64,000 bases of DNA from Bacteroidetes bacterium 41-46 (lineage in GTDB: Bacteria; Bacteroidota; Bacteroidia; Bacteroidales; UBA932). Under the pieces are notes generated by a model. That model was given only the letters and a program-made list of their open reading frames with translations. It did not search any database and was not told the DNA's origin. Numbering within the stretch: position 1 is the stretch's first letter; each line of letters opens with the position of its first letter. Of this stretch, positions 47,714 to 56,426 are shown piece by piece. The stretch lies in assembly GCA_001897515.1 (NCBI GenBank), contig MKTA01000030.1:118392-182391 (forward strand), in the 5' to 3' direction. Position numbers and translations under genes: made by a program.

Positions 47714-48784
47714 TTATCTTTTGAGCCCTGATCTGTACAGTGCTCCGCCTATATTGTCGTACTTTGCGCCCGTTACGGATTTCAGGCAGTTAGGCATGTT
47801 GGCAACCCAAAGTGCGCCAAGGAAGGCAAAGATAAGAGCCTCTTTAAAATTAACTGTCCTTTTATCAGGAACAAAATACTCACATTGAGGAGCATTAGCC
47901 TGCATCCTCTCTACAAGGAATTTGTTCAAAGCACCACCACCAGTTAAAAGAACCATTCCACCCTTTATATGCCCCGATATCTGGATTGCTACATGCTCTA
48001 CAAATGTTGCAAGCATATCCTCAGTAGAGAGACTAAAAGAGTCAATCAGAGGAATAATTTCATTTTCAACCCATTCACGTCCGAGAGACTTTGGCCCTTT
48101 AACAGTATAAAACTCAAGATTATTCAACCTATTTAAAAGCTCACTGCAAACGGCTCCTCTTGCTGCTATCTCTCCATCCTTGTCGTAGTCTAATCCTATC
48201 TTCCGAGTATAGTGATTAAGAACATAGTTAACCGGAGAGATATCATAAGCTCCTCTAGTTCCGTCCGGGTTGTCAAAAGAGATATTTGAGAAACCGCCCA
48301 GGTTAAGACAGTAGGTAAAATCAGAAAAGAGGTTTCTGTCACCAATAGGAACTAGTGGTGCTCCCTGTCCTCCCAATGCCACATCTACAGTGCGGAAATC
48401 ACAAATGGTATCAATCCCGCTCTCAGCTGCTATTCCGGCTCCGCTCCCAATCTGTGTGGTGAATCTTCTTGATGGCTGGTGAAAGATCGTGTGGCCGTGA
48501 GATGCTATATAGTCGGGTTTAAGACCGTGTCTTGCGATAAACTCCCTCACCCTTACTCCTAAATAGAGGCCGTAGTCGGAATTCAGTAAAGCATACTCCT
48601 CTGCGGTCATATTCTGAGCAGTCGCAAGTTTATGCTTTAGATCGTCTGAATAGGGCTCATCATCAGCTGCAAGTATCTCATAACTCCATTTGCCACTCTG
48701 CTCGTCAAGAGTAAATCTGACATGACACATATCAAGTCCGTCCAGGGATGTGCCGGACATCAAACCTGTAATCTCTGTTACCAT
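47714..48784 (-). CDS. anmK: anhydro-N-acetylmuramic acid kinase
   Basis: This 356-residue kinase of peptidoglycan recycling opens 1,6-anhydro-MurNAc and phosphorylates it to MurNAc-6-P. GLMSGTSLDGLDMCHV at 7-22 is the ATP loop, and DIDTICDFRTVDVALGGQGAP, NLGGFSNIS and LLTGGGALN follow in the normal order. Length is standard. Its start overlaps the end of the M23 gene by 7 bases, so a peptidoglycan hydrolase and a recycling kinase are translationally coupled. Confidence 0.95.
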   Translation of the reverse strand: MVTEITGLMSGTSLDGLDMCHVRFTLDEQSGKWSYEILAADDEPYSDDLKHKLATAQNMTAEEYALLNSDYGLYLGVRVREFIARHGLKPDYIASHGHTIFHQPSRRFTTQIGSGAGIAAESGIDTICDFRTVDVALGGQGAPLVPIGDRNLFSDFTYCLNLGGFSNISFDNPDGTRGAYDISPVNYVLNHYTRKIGLDYDKDGEIAARGAVCSELLNRLNNLEFYTVKGPKSLGREWVENEIIPLIDSFSLSTEDMLATFVEHVAIQISGHIKGGMVLLTGGGALNKFLVERMQANAPQCEYFVPDKRTVNFKEALIFAFLGALWVANMPNCLKSVTGAKYDNIGGALYRSGLKR

Positions 48785-50517
48785 ATAAATGATCTTTTAG
48801 TTTCTGTAATGTTTCCCCTTCCATCCTTAACATTAAGGATAAGCTCTCTTTTAATACCTCTTCCCTCTAATCTCTCTCTGTCAAGCAACAGATGTACACG
48901 TCTGCTCTTTGGGTCATATTGCGGAATAATCCATTTACCATCAACATATGCGGCAATTGAGGATATCCCCGAAGCCTCATCATACAGTGTTGCTGTTATA
49001 TATGAGGCCGATGCTATATTAGCCCCCTGTAAAAGGGAGAGATTAACCACCGGAGGAATTGTATCAATTGCCACTGTATAGGTGCCGAACTCAGCAAGTG
49101 AGGCATAGAGCCTCTCTCCCCTCCACTCTCCGCCTCTGTACGAGAGCCTCCCCTTTTCATCAACCCTGGCTATGTATGCCCTGTCACGCAAATTTTCGGG
49201 GACGAAAGTTCTGAATGAAATCTCTGCTCCCGAATGTAGCGGAACGCTCTCACTATTTACAACCCATACCGGATATTCAGAGTCTGCAGAGGATATACTG
49301 TCTGCATAAAAGAGGATGCTTCTGTATAGTGTGCCTGCCGGTAAAATTAGCCTGAGAGATCCATTTTCATAAAAATTTGGAAGAAACCAAGGCATTAGTG
49401 TCCCCTTTGCTATTGCAAGAGAGTCGTAAGGTTTTGGCCTTACAGAGACATCTCTTTTAACCCTGAAGGATTTGAACACCCTGTTTCCGGCATGGTCCTT
49501 AAGCTCTACTTTTACAGTGCGTTCTGCGTCATCGTTAAGAATAAACAGGCCACTGTTCCGGGAAGAGATATGGTCTCGCAGAGATGTTCCGGGCTCCACC
49601 CAACTCTTTACCATTTGCCTTTTAAAATTTACCTTCTGCGGGTACTCAACAAGGGAGTTAACATATCTCCCTTTAGAGAAGGGTATGTCTTCTGCCCTGA
49701 AACTGAAAATCTCTTCATCTTCAAGAGAGTATAAGTACTCAGATATCGCCAGCCTGGCTCCTGTACCGGCCATTCTGTCCACGCCTGCAACAGCTATGTA
49801 AAATGTATCAGGAACGCTTATAACCCCAATCTTTTCAGTAGGTGTAAAGCTCCTGATAAATGACACTGAGGGGAGTGCATCAGCAGATGATATTCCGTAT
49901 ATGGCAACTCTCTCAATAGTTGGGGCAACGTTGTCAGCAATACTATAAGCAGATACTCTCTGAGGATTCAGAGGAATTTCTGTTTTTGTATCCCTTATCT
50001 CAAAGTGGAGATGCGGTCCCCCTGATGAGCCTGTGTTTCCGGCCCTACCTATCTGCTCTCCCCTCCTAACCGGGAATTGAGATGGATCCGGAGTAAGATT
50101 TACAGAGAAGCTCTCAGCCTCATACTGTCTCTCCCTTATCCACCTCTCAATCTTTTGGGAGAAGGAGTGCAGGTGACCATAAACAGTAGTGGTCCCGTCA
50201 GGATGGGTTATATAAACAGCATTTCCATAACCTGTAGGAGATACAGATAGACGGGATATATAGCCATCCTTAACAGCCTTTACAGGCGCTCCCGACACTC
50301 CCCCTACCCTAAAATCAAGCCCTGCATGGAAATGTGTAGCCCTTAGCTCCCCGTAGTTTCCTGACAGTGAGACGGGAAGATCCAGTGGTTTAGAGTAGTC
50401 AGCCGAGATAATATCTGCAGAGGTACGTTGAGCTGCAAGGTCCGTATTAAAAACAGAAAATGCGGCAATGAGCAAGCCCGCCGCATATCTAACTGGTATT
50501 GTTTTACTTATAATCAT
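48778..50517 (-). CDS. exported M23 metallopeptidase with beta-rich C-terminus
   Basis: This 579-residue protein has a signal peptide and an N-terminal M23 (LytM) peptidase. The zinc ligands are H64 and D68 (THFHAGLDFR) and H169/H171 (GGPHLHFE), with HLHSF in between. The other 380 residues are beta-rich and may form Ig-like domains; I cannot name them. It probably cuts peptide crosslinks in peptidoglycan in the periplasm. It overlaps anmK by 7 bases and lies 9 bases after dnaJ, so it is in the grpE-dnaJ transcript. Confidence 0.9.
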   Translation of the reverse strand: MIISKTIPVRYAAGLLIAAFSVFNTDLAAQRTSADIISADYSKPLDLPVSLSGNYGELRATHFHAGLDFRVGGVSGAPVKAVKDGYISRLSVSPTGYGNAVYITHPDGTTTVYGHLHSFSQKIERWIRERQYEAESFSVNLTPDPSQFPVRRGEQIGRAGNTGSSGGPHLHFEIRDTKTEIPLNPQRVSAYSIADNVAPTIERVAIYGISSADALPSVSFIRSFTPTEKIGVISVPDTFYIAVAGVDRMAGTGARLAISEYLYSLEDEEIFSFRAEDIPFSKGRYVNSLVEYPQKVNFKRQMVKSWVEPGTSLRDHISSRNSGLFILNDDAERTVKVELKDHAGNRVFKSFRVKRDVSVRPKPYDSLAIAKGTLMPWFLPNFYENGSLRLILPAGTLYRSILFYADSISSADSEYPVWVVNSESVPLHSGAEISFRTFVPENLRDRAYIARVDEKGRLSYRGGEWRGERLYASLAEFGTYTVAIDTIPPVVNLSLLQGANIASASYITATLYDEASGISSIAAYVDGKWIIPQYDPKSRRVHLLLDRERLEGRGIKRELILNVKDGRGNITETKRSFIW

Positions 50518-50526
50518 GATACATTT

Positions 50527-51684
50527 TTAAGAGAAGACCTTCTTCATCCTGTCAAAGAAGTTACGCTCATCCTTTGATGGATTTGGTTTGAAGTTGTCCG
50601 AACCCTTAAGCTTCTCTAGAAGTTCTCTCTCTGCCTTGTCAACCTTTTTAGGAGTCCAGATCTGTATATAGACCAGCAAATCACCTGTCCCGTAGCCATT
50701 AACATCCGGCAACCCTTTTGATCTAAGTCTCAATATTTTACCAGATTGAGTTCCCGGTTCAATCTTTATTCTAAGTTTTGAATCAAAATGAGGAATCTCC
50801 GCATCACCTCCCAAGATGGCATCGGTTATTGATATAAAGAGTGTATAGATAAGGTCATTCCCATCTCTCTGAAAATCCTGATGTTCCTCCTCTTCAATCA
50901 CAACAAGAAGGTCTCCGTTAATGCCCCCTCTTCTAGCAGCATTTCCCTTCCCCTGAACATTAAGCTGCATACCCTGAGCTACACCGGCAGGTATTTTGAA
51001 GCTTATCTCCTCACTCTCTTTAACAAGTCCGTCGCCTCCGCATTTCCCACACGGTTTAACTACAATCTTTCCCTCTCCTCCACAAGTAGGGCAAACAGAT
51101 GCTGTTTGCATAGCCCCGAAAATTGACTGCTGAACCCTGGTTATCTGTCCGCTTCCGTTACAGGTGGTACAAGTCTTAATATCTGCTTCAGATTTGGCAC
51201 CCTTTCCAGAGCATTCACTACAGGAGACCTGTTTGTTAATTTTTATCTTCTTCTCTGTTCCTTTGGCAATCTCTTTAAGATCAAGTTTAACCCTGATTCT
51301 TATATCGGAACCTTTGTTTACACGCCTTCCGCCCCTGCTGCCTCCAAATCCGCTAAAGCCTCCAAATCCGCCAAAGTGTCCTCCAAATATATCACCAAAC
51401 TGGCTGAAAATATCCTCCATTGAGAATCCGGCTCCACTGAATCCTCCGGCCCCTCCGGCATTCATACCGGCATGGCCGAACTGGTCATAACGAGCCTTTT
51501 TATCGGGGTTGCTCAAAACGTCATAAGCCTCTGCAGCCTCCTTAAAGTTCTCCTCGGCCTGTTTATCGCCGGGGTTTTTATCGGGGTGGTACTTTAGGGC
51601 CATCTTTCTGTAGGCCTTTTTGATCTCCTCTGCGGAGGCCCCCTTGGTCACCCCAAGCACCTCATAATAATCTCTTTTTGCCAT
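50527..51684 (-). CDS. dnaJ: chaperone DnaJ
   Basis: This 385-residue co-chaperone of DnaK has an N-terminal J domain ([28 protein letters not shown]). A Gly/Phe-rich region follows ([11 protein letters not shown]). Four CxxCxGxG zinc repeats ([32 protein letters not shown]) come next, then the substrate-binding C-terminal domain. grpE is 10 bases upstream on the same strand and the M23 gene follows after 9 bases. Confidence 0.97.
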   Translation of the reverse strand: MAKRDYYEVLGVTKGASAEEIKKAYRKMALKYHPDKNPGDKQAEENFKEAAEAYDVLSNPDKKARYDQFGHAGMNAGGAGGFSGAGFSMEDIFSQFGDIFGGHFGGFGGFSGFGGSRGGRRVNKGSDIRIRVKLDLKEIAKGTEKKIKINKQVSCSECSGKGAKSEADIKTCTTCNGSGQITRVQQSIFGAMQTASVCPTCGGEGKIVVKPCGKCGGDGLVKESEEISFKIPAGVAQGMQLNVQGKGNAARRGGINGDLLVVIEEEEHQDFQRDGNDLIYTLFISITDAILGGDAEIPHFDSKLRIKIEPGTQSGKILRLRSKGLPDVNGYGTGDLLVYIQIWTPKKVDKAERELLEKLKGSDNFKPNPSKDERNFFDRMKKVFS

Positions 51685-51694
51685 TTTAATGCTT

Positions 51695-52291
51695 TTAAAC
51701 CCCTACTACTACCTTTGCAAATCTTATAACTTTGCCGTTCATTGTATATCCCTGCTGAACAACATCAATAATTCTGTTTTTCTTGCTCTCCTCTTCAACA
51801 GGAAACTGAGCCACAGCCTCGTGAAAATCTGTATCCAGCTCCTCGCCTGCTGCCTCAATCCTCTTAAGACCCTTGGATATGAGGTATGTCATCAGTTTGT
51901 TATAGATAAGCTCCGTACCCTCAACTGCAGCCTTTATATCACCTTCTGTTTTTGAAAGCACCTGAATAGCACGTTCAAAATCATCAAGCACAGGTAGCAA
52001 ACCCTTTATTGTCTCCTCGGCAGCATTTACGACAAGATCCATCCTCTCCTTAGCTGTTCTTCTTCTGTAATTATCAAACTCAGCAACTAACCTCAAATAT
52101 CTGTCGTTTAACTCTGCCAGTTTAGCATCCTCTCCCTGACTCTGCGAAGCCCCATCTTCAGCATTTGGCTGCGTCTGATCTCCCTGCGAACCGCTATCAC
52201 TATCAGCCTTAAACTCTCTCTCTTTCTCCTCCTTGTGACCGGAGTCCTTAACCTTGTGACTGTTTTCCTTTCCCTTGTTCTTGCTCATCAT
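51695..52291 (-). CDS. grpE: nucleotide exchange factor GrpE
   Basis: This 198-residue protein releases ADP from DnaK. The first 75 residues are charged and low-complexity. The core has [30 protein letters not shown] and the late [18 protein letters not shown] with [20 protein letters not shown]. The start at 52291 is followed by a second Met at residue 2. A -7 box (52339-52332) lies about 40 bases upstream. It leads the grpE-dnaJ-M23-anmK group. Confidence 0.95.
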   Translation of the reverse strand: MMSKNKGKENSHKVKDSGHKEEKEREFKADSDSGSQGDQTQPNAEDGASQSQGEDAKLAELNDRYLRLVAEFDNYRRRTAKERMDLVVNAAEETIKGLLPVLDDFERAIQVLSKTEGDIKAAVEGTELIYNKLMTYLISKGLKRIEAAGEELDTDFHEAVAQFPVEEESKKNRIIDVVQQGYTMNGKVIRFAKVVVGV

Positions 52292-52331
52292 TACCTATAT
52301 GATTTTCTTATTATTCATTATTCTCAAGCCG

Positions 52332-52339
52332 CAAAAATA
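52332..52339 (-). promoter_or_regulatory. -7 box of grpE-dnaJ
   Basis: On the minus strand TATTTTTG matches TAnnTTTG. It would give a leader of about 35 bases. No CIRCE-like inverted repeat is seen. Confidence 0.5.
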
Positions 52340-52391
52340 ACAACAAAATTTTTGCCAACAGGATAAAATGGACAAAATGGCACTTTATTAT

Positions 52392-52399
52392 TACATTTG
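52392..52399 (+). promoter_or_regulatory. -7 box of the TauE-like gene
   Basis: TACATTTG matches TAnnTTTG and ends 9 bases before the ATG at 52409, so the leader is very short. It also covers the upstream TTG at 52397, which rules that codon out as start. Confidence 0.5.
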
Positions 52400-52408
52400 C
52401 CCCGTTTT

Positions 52409-53245
52409 ATGATAGAGAACCTAACAAATTACCTGCAGACAGCTGACCCGTTTTCAGCCGGAATGATAATATTACTTATCGGGGTGGGTATATTTGTCGG
52501 TTTTGTAAATACACTTGCCGGTATGGCCACTGCCCTATCCTACGCACTCTTTATGGCAATGGGGATGCCGATAAATGTCGCTAACGGCACTACCCGGGTA
52601 GGAGTACTTGCACAATTTGCCGTATCGTCGGTAATGTTTAAAAAAAGCGGTTATCTTGACACTAAACTAGCCACAAAAGTTGGAATTCCGGTAGCCTTAG
52701 GTTCGCTGGCAGGAGCACAGGCTGCCGCGGTACTTAACCCATCCGTAATGGAGATAGCAATGGGATTAATGCTGCCTGTTATGGCGGTTATGCTTCTCTA
52801 CTCACAACACAGAAGATCTAAAACAGAATCAAATAAAGAGTCACCTGCTAGTTCAACTGCGGACTCAGACAGGAAATCCCAGACCTTTAATACAGCAAAA
52901 TTTATTGCCTTCATGTTCATTGGTGCATACGGCGGATTCACGCACGCCGGAGTGGGGATTTTAATAATTTTTGGATCATTCTATTTGCTTGGACTTGACA
53001 TACTAAGGTCAAACGGTATAAAACAATTTGCAGTAGTTATTTACACACCTATAGCCCTGGCTATCTTCATACTACACGGACAGGTAAACTGGCCGGTTGC
53101 TATCATCTACTCTATCGGCAACATAACCGGAGCCATTCTGGCATCAAGATATGCTATTAAATGGGGAGCAAAAGCAGTTAACTACATAATTGCCATTGCA
53201 GTCTTTGTGATGTCATTCTGGCTGATTTACAAGAATGCAGCATAA
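52409..53245 (+). CDS. TauE/SafE-family membrane transporter
   Basis: This 278-residue membrane protein has two matching halves of about four helices. The first starts AGMIILLIGVGIFVGFVNTLAG and the second FIAFMFIGAYGGFTHAGVG, the typical TauE/SafE repeat. Members export sulfite, sulfoacetate or similar organosulfur anions or move other small acids, so the substrate here is unknown. A polar linker of about 30 residues divides the halves. An upstream TTG would add four residues, but it lies inside the -7 box. The convergent AlkA-like gene begins 14 bases after its stop. Confidence 0.88.
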   Translation: MIENLTNYLQTADPFSAGMIILLIGVGIFVGFVNTLAGMATALSYALFMAMGMPINVANGTTRVGVLAQFAVSSVMFKKSGYLDTKLATKVGIPVALGSLAGAQAAAVLNPSVMEIAMGLMLPVMAVMLLYSQHRRSKTESNKESPASSTADSDRKSQTFNTAKFIAFMFIGAYGGFTHAGVGILIIFGSFYLLGLDILRSNGIKQFAVVIYTPIALAIFILHGQVNWPVAIIYSIGNITGAILASRYAIKWGAKAVNYIIAIAVFVMSFWLIYKNAA

Positions 53246-53259
53246 GATGGACTTGCCAA

Positions 53260-53892
53260 TTACAGCTCCCAAAGATAAAGCGAAGCTACTGTGTTATAAG
53301 GAGAGAACATGGCTCGGATATCTTCAAACTGCTGCCGGGTCAGACTTTCCAATCCAAAGAGTTTCATTATCCCCTTTTTTATTGCAAAATCACCCCAACT
53401 GAGAACGTCAGGACGCTCAAGGGAGAATATAAGCATCATCTCGGCAGTCCACTCTCCCACCCCCCGGAGTTTAACAAGCTCCTTAATAAATTCGGCATCG
53501 TCTAAAGTGCGCAGGCTCTCAAAATCCAGTAAGCCATCAACTGCTGCTGATGCTATGGCGGATATGTACTCGGCTTTGCGCTGGGAGAGTCCGCAAGCTC
53601 TGAGCTCTTCAATTGAGAGGATGGAAAAGATTTCCGGAGAAACAGCCGATTCTATTTGTTTGGACGCCATTTTTGCCTCCGCCGCTTTAACAAGCCTGCC
53701 CCAGATTGTCTCAGCAACTTTGCCGGTAATCTGCTGAGATACAATGCTTGAAGTAAGAGCGGTAAAGAGGTCCGGCTCCACGGGGCGATCCAGAAAGCCA
53801 AGTTTGTCAATAACTATACCCAATTCGGGGCATACTGTTGAGAGGTGGCGAACCTCACGTTCACCATAGTTTAAATATCTTGATCCAGCCAT
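53260..53892 (-). CDS. DNA-3-methyladenine glycosylase (AlkA-like, HhH-GPD)
   Basis: This 210-residue base-excision-repair glycosylase removes alkylated purines. The helix-hairpin-helix KLRGVGEWTAEMMLIF is followed by SWGDFAIKKG with the catalytic D168. The N-terminal TALTSSIVSQQITGKVA is the usual AlkA-family segment. No iron-sulfur cysteines are present at the C-terminus, unlike Nth. It is a single gene that converges with the TauE-like gene. Confidence 0.9.
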   Translation of the reverse strand: MAGSRYLNYGEREVRHLSTVCPELGIVIDKLGFLDRPVEPDLFTALTSSIVSQQITGKVAETIWGRLVKAAEAKMASKQIESAVSPEIFSILSIEELRACGLSQRKAEYISAIASAAVDGLLDFESLRTLDDAEFIKELVKLRGVGEWTAEMMLIFSLERPDVLSWGDFAIKKGIMKLFGLESLTRQQFEDIRAMFSPYNTVASLYLWEL

Positions 53893-53922
53893 TTATCCGA
53901 ATTGAGTAATTTCTAAATTATT

Positions 53923-54600
53923 TTAACCATTCTTGCTTATTGTCAAAAGGGCACTTTTGTCCAGAATTTTCACTGTCTTGCCGTTCATCTCAATAATTCC
54001 ATCTTTTCCAAATTCAGTGAATACTCTTGAGACGCTTTCACGAGAGGCATCCACAAGATTTCCAATCTCCTCCTGAGTAACATTAAGTGTAAATTCGTCA
54101 TTTTTAAAAATGACATTTGCGAATTCCAGAAGTACATCGGCAAGTTTACCGCGGGTCTGCTTCTGAGTTCTGTTCACACATTTTTGATATGATTCAAGTT
54201 CGCTCTTGCACAACTCAATCATAATCTGATTGGTAAATGCCGGATTTGTCTCAAGCATCTTACGAAAAACTGTAATATCAATGAAACAAACCTCGCATTC
54301 ATCAATCGCTGTCACCGAATACTGATTTATTTTATCGCCAAAGGTTGTAGGAAGGCCGAGATAATTTCTCGGCTTAACAATCCTCACAACCTGAACATGA
54401 TATGGGCCGTCAATATGAATCTTGGCAAGACCCCTCTTCAAATACGCAACATTAGTAGAGTATGTCCCCTGCCTGATAATCACATCACCTTTCTTGAATT
54501 TTACGGTCAGGCAATTTGGAGATAACATCTTAAGCTCCTCTGCTGACAGCTTCTCCTCCGCCGGTGATTTGTATTCGCAAAACTGACAGTTGTTCGCCAT
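53923..54600 (-). CDS. Crp/Fnr-family transcriptional regulator
   Basis: This 225-residue regulator has an N-terminal cyclic-nucleotide-type sensor barrel (LTVKFKKGDVIIRQGTYSTN) and a C-terminal winged helix. The recognition helix reads DASRESVSRVF with R187, E188 and R192, the same R-E-x-x-x-R triad by which CRP reads TGTGA. Cysteines at 5, 8, 30, 102, 105, 131 and 141 include two CxxC pairs (NCQFC, ECEVC), so redox or Fe-S sensing is possible but not proven. It lies 52 bases after the lyase gene and has its own -7 box. A matching TGTGA-N6-TCACA site lies at 56492-56507. Confidence 0.9.
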   Translation of the reverse strand: MANNCQFCEYKSPAEEKLSAEELKMLSPNCLTVKFKKGDVIIRQGTYSTNVAYLKRGLAKIHIDGPYHVQVVRIVKPRNYLGLPTTFGDKINQYSVTAIDECEVCFIDITVFRKMLETNPAFTNQIMIELCKSELESYQKCVNRTQKQTRGKLADVLLEFANVIFKNDEFTLNVTQEEIGNLVDASRESVSRVFTEFGKDGIIEMNGKTVKILDKSALLTISKNG

Positions 54601-54613
54601 AGTTCATTTTTTA

Positions 54614-54640
54614 CAAATATAGTAAAAACCCAAAACTCAA
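54614..54640 (-). promoter_or_regulatory. promoter of the Crp/Fnr gene
   Basis: On the minus strand TTG (54640-54638) and TATATTTG (54621-54614) are the -33 and -7 candidates, slightly close together. The start codon at 54600 lies 13 bases downstream. The promoter lies in the gap after the lyase gene. Confidence 0.5.
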
Positions 54641-54652
54641 TTTGCTGTGCGT

Positions 54653-56101
54653 CTACAAACTCTCGCCAAAGTCTGCACGGAATTTTGCAGCAAGTTGTTG
54701 TGGCCAGTCGCCTAGGGGTTTGAGTTCGCCCATAAAGAAGCGTAGAACGGCGGGTTCATAGGAGAAGGTGAGACCACCGATGAGGTGTCTGTTCTCCCAC
54801 AGCCACTGAACTCGGTCAACAACATATTTCAGCTGGGAGAGGGTGAAGACGCGCCTCGGCACAGCTAAGCGGAGCAGCTCAATATCAGCAAGTATATCGT
54901 TACCATTCTCGTCCCGTACGGATGAGAGGGTTCCCCGCTCCATTCCACGAACTCCGGAAGCGATAAAGAGGGCGGCAGCAAGTGCCCCGGCAGGGTATTG
55001 ACTCTGAGGTACATGAGAGCAAAATGCCTTTGCATCAATGTGACAGCCAAGGACTCCGGCAGGAGTTACAACAGGGATCCCTCTCTTTTTAAGCTCATCA
55101 ACTAGAAACTCTATAAACCTGGGACTTTGCGAAATTGCTGTTTCGTCAAGGGTTTCACGCAATCCTACTGCCATTGCCTCCAGCTCACGGGTGGAGATTC
55201 CGCCGTATGTCAGGAAACCCTCGTAGAGCGGTATCAAGGTCTCCATTTGCAAGTATAAATCTCTGCGGTTTGTGCAAATTCCACCACCTCGTGACGAGCT
55301 CAGCTTTCTTGCAGAGAAGTAAACAATATCAGCAAGCGAGGTCATCTCCCTGATAATCTCCCCTATCTGAGCACCCTTCCACTTGGCCTCCCGCCTTTTG
55401 ATCAGGTATGCATTCTCACCTATCAGACTGGCATCCAGCACCAGTAGTATCCCGAACCTCTCTGCCACCTCCTTTACAGCCCTCAGATTTGCTAGCGAAA
55501 ATGGCTGCCCGCCTATCAGATTTGTAGAAGCCTCCATCCTTATGAACGGAATATTTTCCGGACCATTTTCAACTATACAGGCATTTAGCTTCTCAATATT
55601 CATATTCCCCTTAAAGGGGTTATCAGAATCTATCTTTAGTGCATCATCATATAGCAGCTCCTCAATCCGCCCCCCTTTGTCCAGCGTGTGCGCCTGAAAA
55701 GTTGTGAAGTGGTAATTTGTAGGCACCACACTTCCGTTCTTAAGGAATACTCTGCAAATTATGTTCTCCGCTGCACGCCCCTGGTGGACAGGCAGAAAAT
55801 GCCCGGTGCCTAGAACCTCACGCACCGCCTCCAGCAGCCTCTCAAAACTCTGAGAGCCCGCATAGGCATCATCAGCCCTCATCATTGCCGACATCTGTTC
55901 GTCGCTCATTGCATTTGTACCGCTGTCTGTGAGCATGTCAAGAAATACCTCCCGGGTATTTAGCTTAAATGTGTTAAAGCCCGATCGGTTTATCGCCTCC
56001 AGCCGCTCCTCCACCGGAATAAGATGTAACTTTTGGACGATCCTTACCTTGTGAAGTTCCATGGGAATGTTCTCGCCTGTGTGGAATTTAATTTCGTTCA
56101 T
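54653..56101 (-). CDS. beta-eliminating lyase, tryptophanase/tyrosine phenol-lyase family, divergent
   Basis: This 482-residue PLP enzyme is of the family that splits tryptophan or tyrosine into pyruvate, ammonia and indole or phenol. Family blocks are clear: FLDMLTDSGTNAMS (53-66), DDAYAGS (77-83), PVHQGRAAEN (104-113), D223 (VLDAS), K266 (the PLP lysine) and LRLAVPRRVF (410-419). R389 in GMERG matches Arg381 of tyrosine phenol-lyase, where tryptophanases have a hydrophobic residue. But SGKKD/SAKKD is replaced by SARKL and the PLP-contacting DATR/DSAR by DASL. The substrate is thus uncertain. Expression is probably set by the tyrosine-rich tandem leader upstream. Confidence 0.88.
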   Translation of the reverse strand: MNEIKFHTGENIPMELHKVRIVQKLHLIPVEERLEAINRSGFNTFKLNTREVFLDMLTDSGTNAMSDEQMSAMMRADDAYAGSQSFERLLEAVREVLGTGHFLPVHQGRAAENIICRVFLKNGSVVPTNYHFTTFQAHTLDKGGRIEELLYDDALKIDSDNPFKGNMNIEKLNACIVENGPENIPFIRMEASTNLIGGQPFSLANLRAVKEVAERFGILLVLDASLIGENAYLIKRREAKWKGAQIGEIIREMTSLADIVYFSARKLSSSRGGGICTNRRDLYLQMETLIPLYEGFLTYGGISTRELEAMAVGLRETLDETAISQSPRFIEFLVDELKKRGIPVVTPAGVLGCHIDAKAFCSHVPQSQYPAGALAAALFIASGVRGMERGTLSSVRDENGNDILADIELLRLAVPRRVFTLSQLKYVVDRVQWLWENRHLIGGLTFSYEPAVLRFFMGELKPLGDWPQQLAAKFRADFGESL

Positions 56102-56154
56102 AAATTGAATGGTTTAAAATGTTAAGTAATTAGTTAGTAATTTGGTTATTAAAT

Positions 56155-56182
56155 AAAAAAGTCCGGGCTGCAGGCCCGGACT
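56155..56182 (-). terminator. attenuator terminator 2
   Basis: On the minus strand AGTCCGGGC pairs with GCCCGGACT, a perfect 9-base stem (with the 56160/56182 pair), around a 5-base loop, followed by TTTTTT. It lies 28 bases after the stop of leader peptide 2 and about 55 bases before the lyase start codon. Confidence 0.85.
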
Positions 56183-56209
56183 CATATACTTCATTTATGT
56201 TTTCTGTGG

Positions 56210-56302
56210 TTATGTTTCAGATTTACACAATAGTACTACGGCCGAACCCCTGTAAGTGCGGTAATAATAATAGCTGTAGTAATATGCGCGGTTAATATTC
56301 AT
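56210..56302 (-). CDS. tyrosine-rich leader peptide 2 (30 aa)
   Basis: The frame ATG-TAA reads MNINRAYYYSYYYYRTYRG, then 11 more residues (SAVVLLCKSET). It has eight tyrosines, seven of them in a run of eight codons. It matches leader peptide 1 (MKFNNTYYYSYYYFNRG) at the N-terminus, the YYYSYYY core and the RG end. In leader 1 the frame stops right after RG with TGA, and here TCG stands at the same place, so the frame runs on to a TAA. It starts 8 bases after the T-run of terminator 1 and is followed by terminator 2. Its role is inferred: a tyrosine-codon sensor for attenuation. Confidence 0.75.
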   Translation of the reverse strand: MNINRAYYYSYYYYRTYRGSAVVLLCKSET

Positions 56303-56309
56303 TATAAAC

Positions 56310-56335
56310 AAAAAAGGCCCCCGAAAACGGGAGCC
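56310..56335 (-). terminator. attenuator terminator 1
   Basis: On the minus strand GGCTCCCG (56335-56328) and CGGGGGCC (56323-56316) form an 8-base stem with one G-T pair around TTTT, followed by TTTTTTG. It lies 31 bases after the stop of leader 1. A competing pairing exists: ACGGGA (56365-56360) just after the leader 1 stop can pair with TCCCGT (56332-56327) in this stem. Confidence 0.85.
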
Positions 56336-56366
56336 AAATATGGTTTCATAACATATCAATCCCGTA

Positions 56367-56420
56367 TCAACCCCTGTTGAAGTAGTAATACGAGTAATAA
56401 TATGTGTTGTTAAATTTCAT
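56367..56420 (-). CDS. tyrosine-rich leader peptide 1 (17 aa)
   Basis: The frame reads MKFNNTYYYSYYYFNRG, then TGA. Six of 17 codons are tyrosine (TAT TAT TAC, TCG, TAT TAC TAC), followed by a phenylalanine codon. The ATG lies only 6 bases after the -7 box, so it is translated from a nearly leaderless mRNA. A terminator follows 31 bases after the stop. The second, related leader and the lyase gene lie downstream on the same strand. It fits a ribosome-mediated attenuation leader that senses charged tRNA-Tyr. Confidence 0.78.
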   Translation of the reverse strand: MKFNNTYYYSYYYFNRG

Positions 56421-56426
56421 CGTTTG

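Noticed and set aside
56151..56340. A riboswitch in the lyase leader
   Set aside because: I saw no known aptamer core. The leader is explained by two small frames and two terminators.
56210..56420. The tyrosine-rich frames as chance translation of a simple TAATA-type repeat
   Set aside because: Both frames have ATG starts, mixed TAT/TAC codons and the same YYYSYYY and RG pattern. Each is followed by its own terminator, behind a good promoter. A chance repeat would not give this layout twice.
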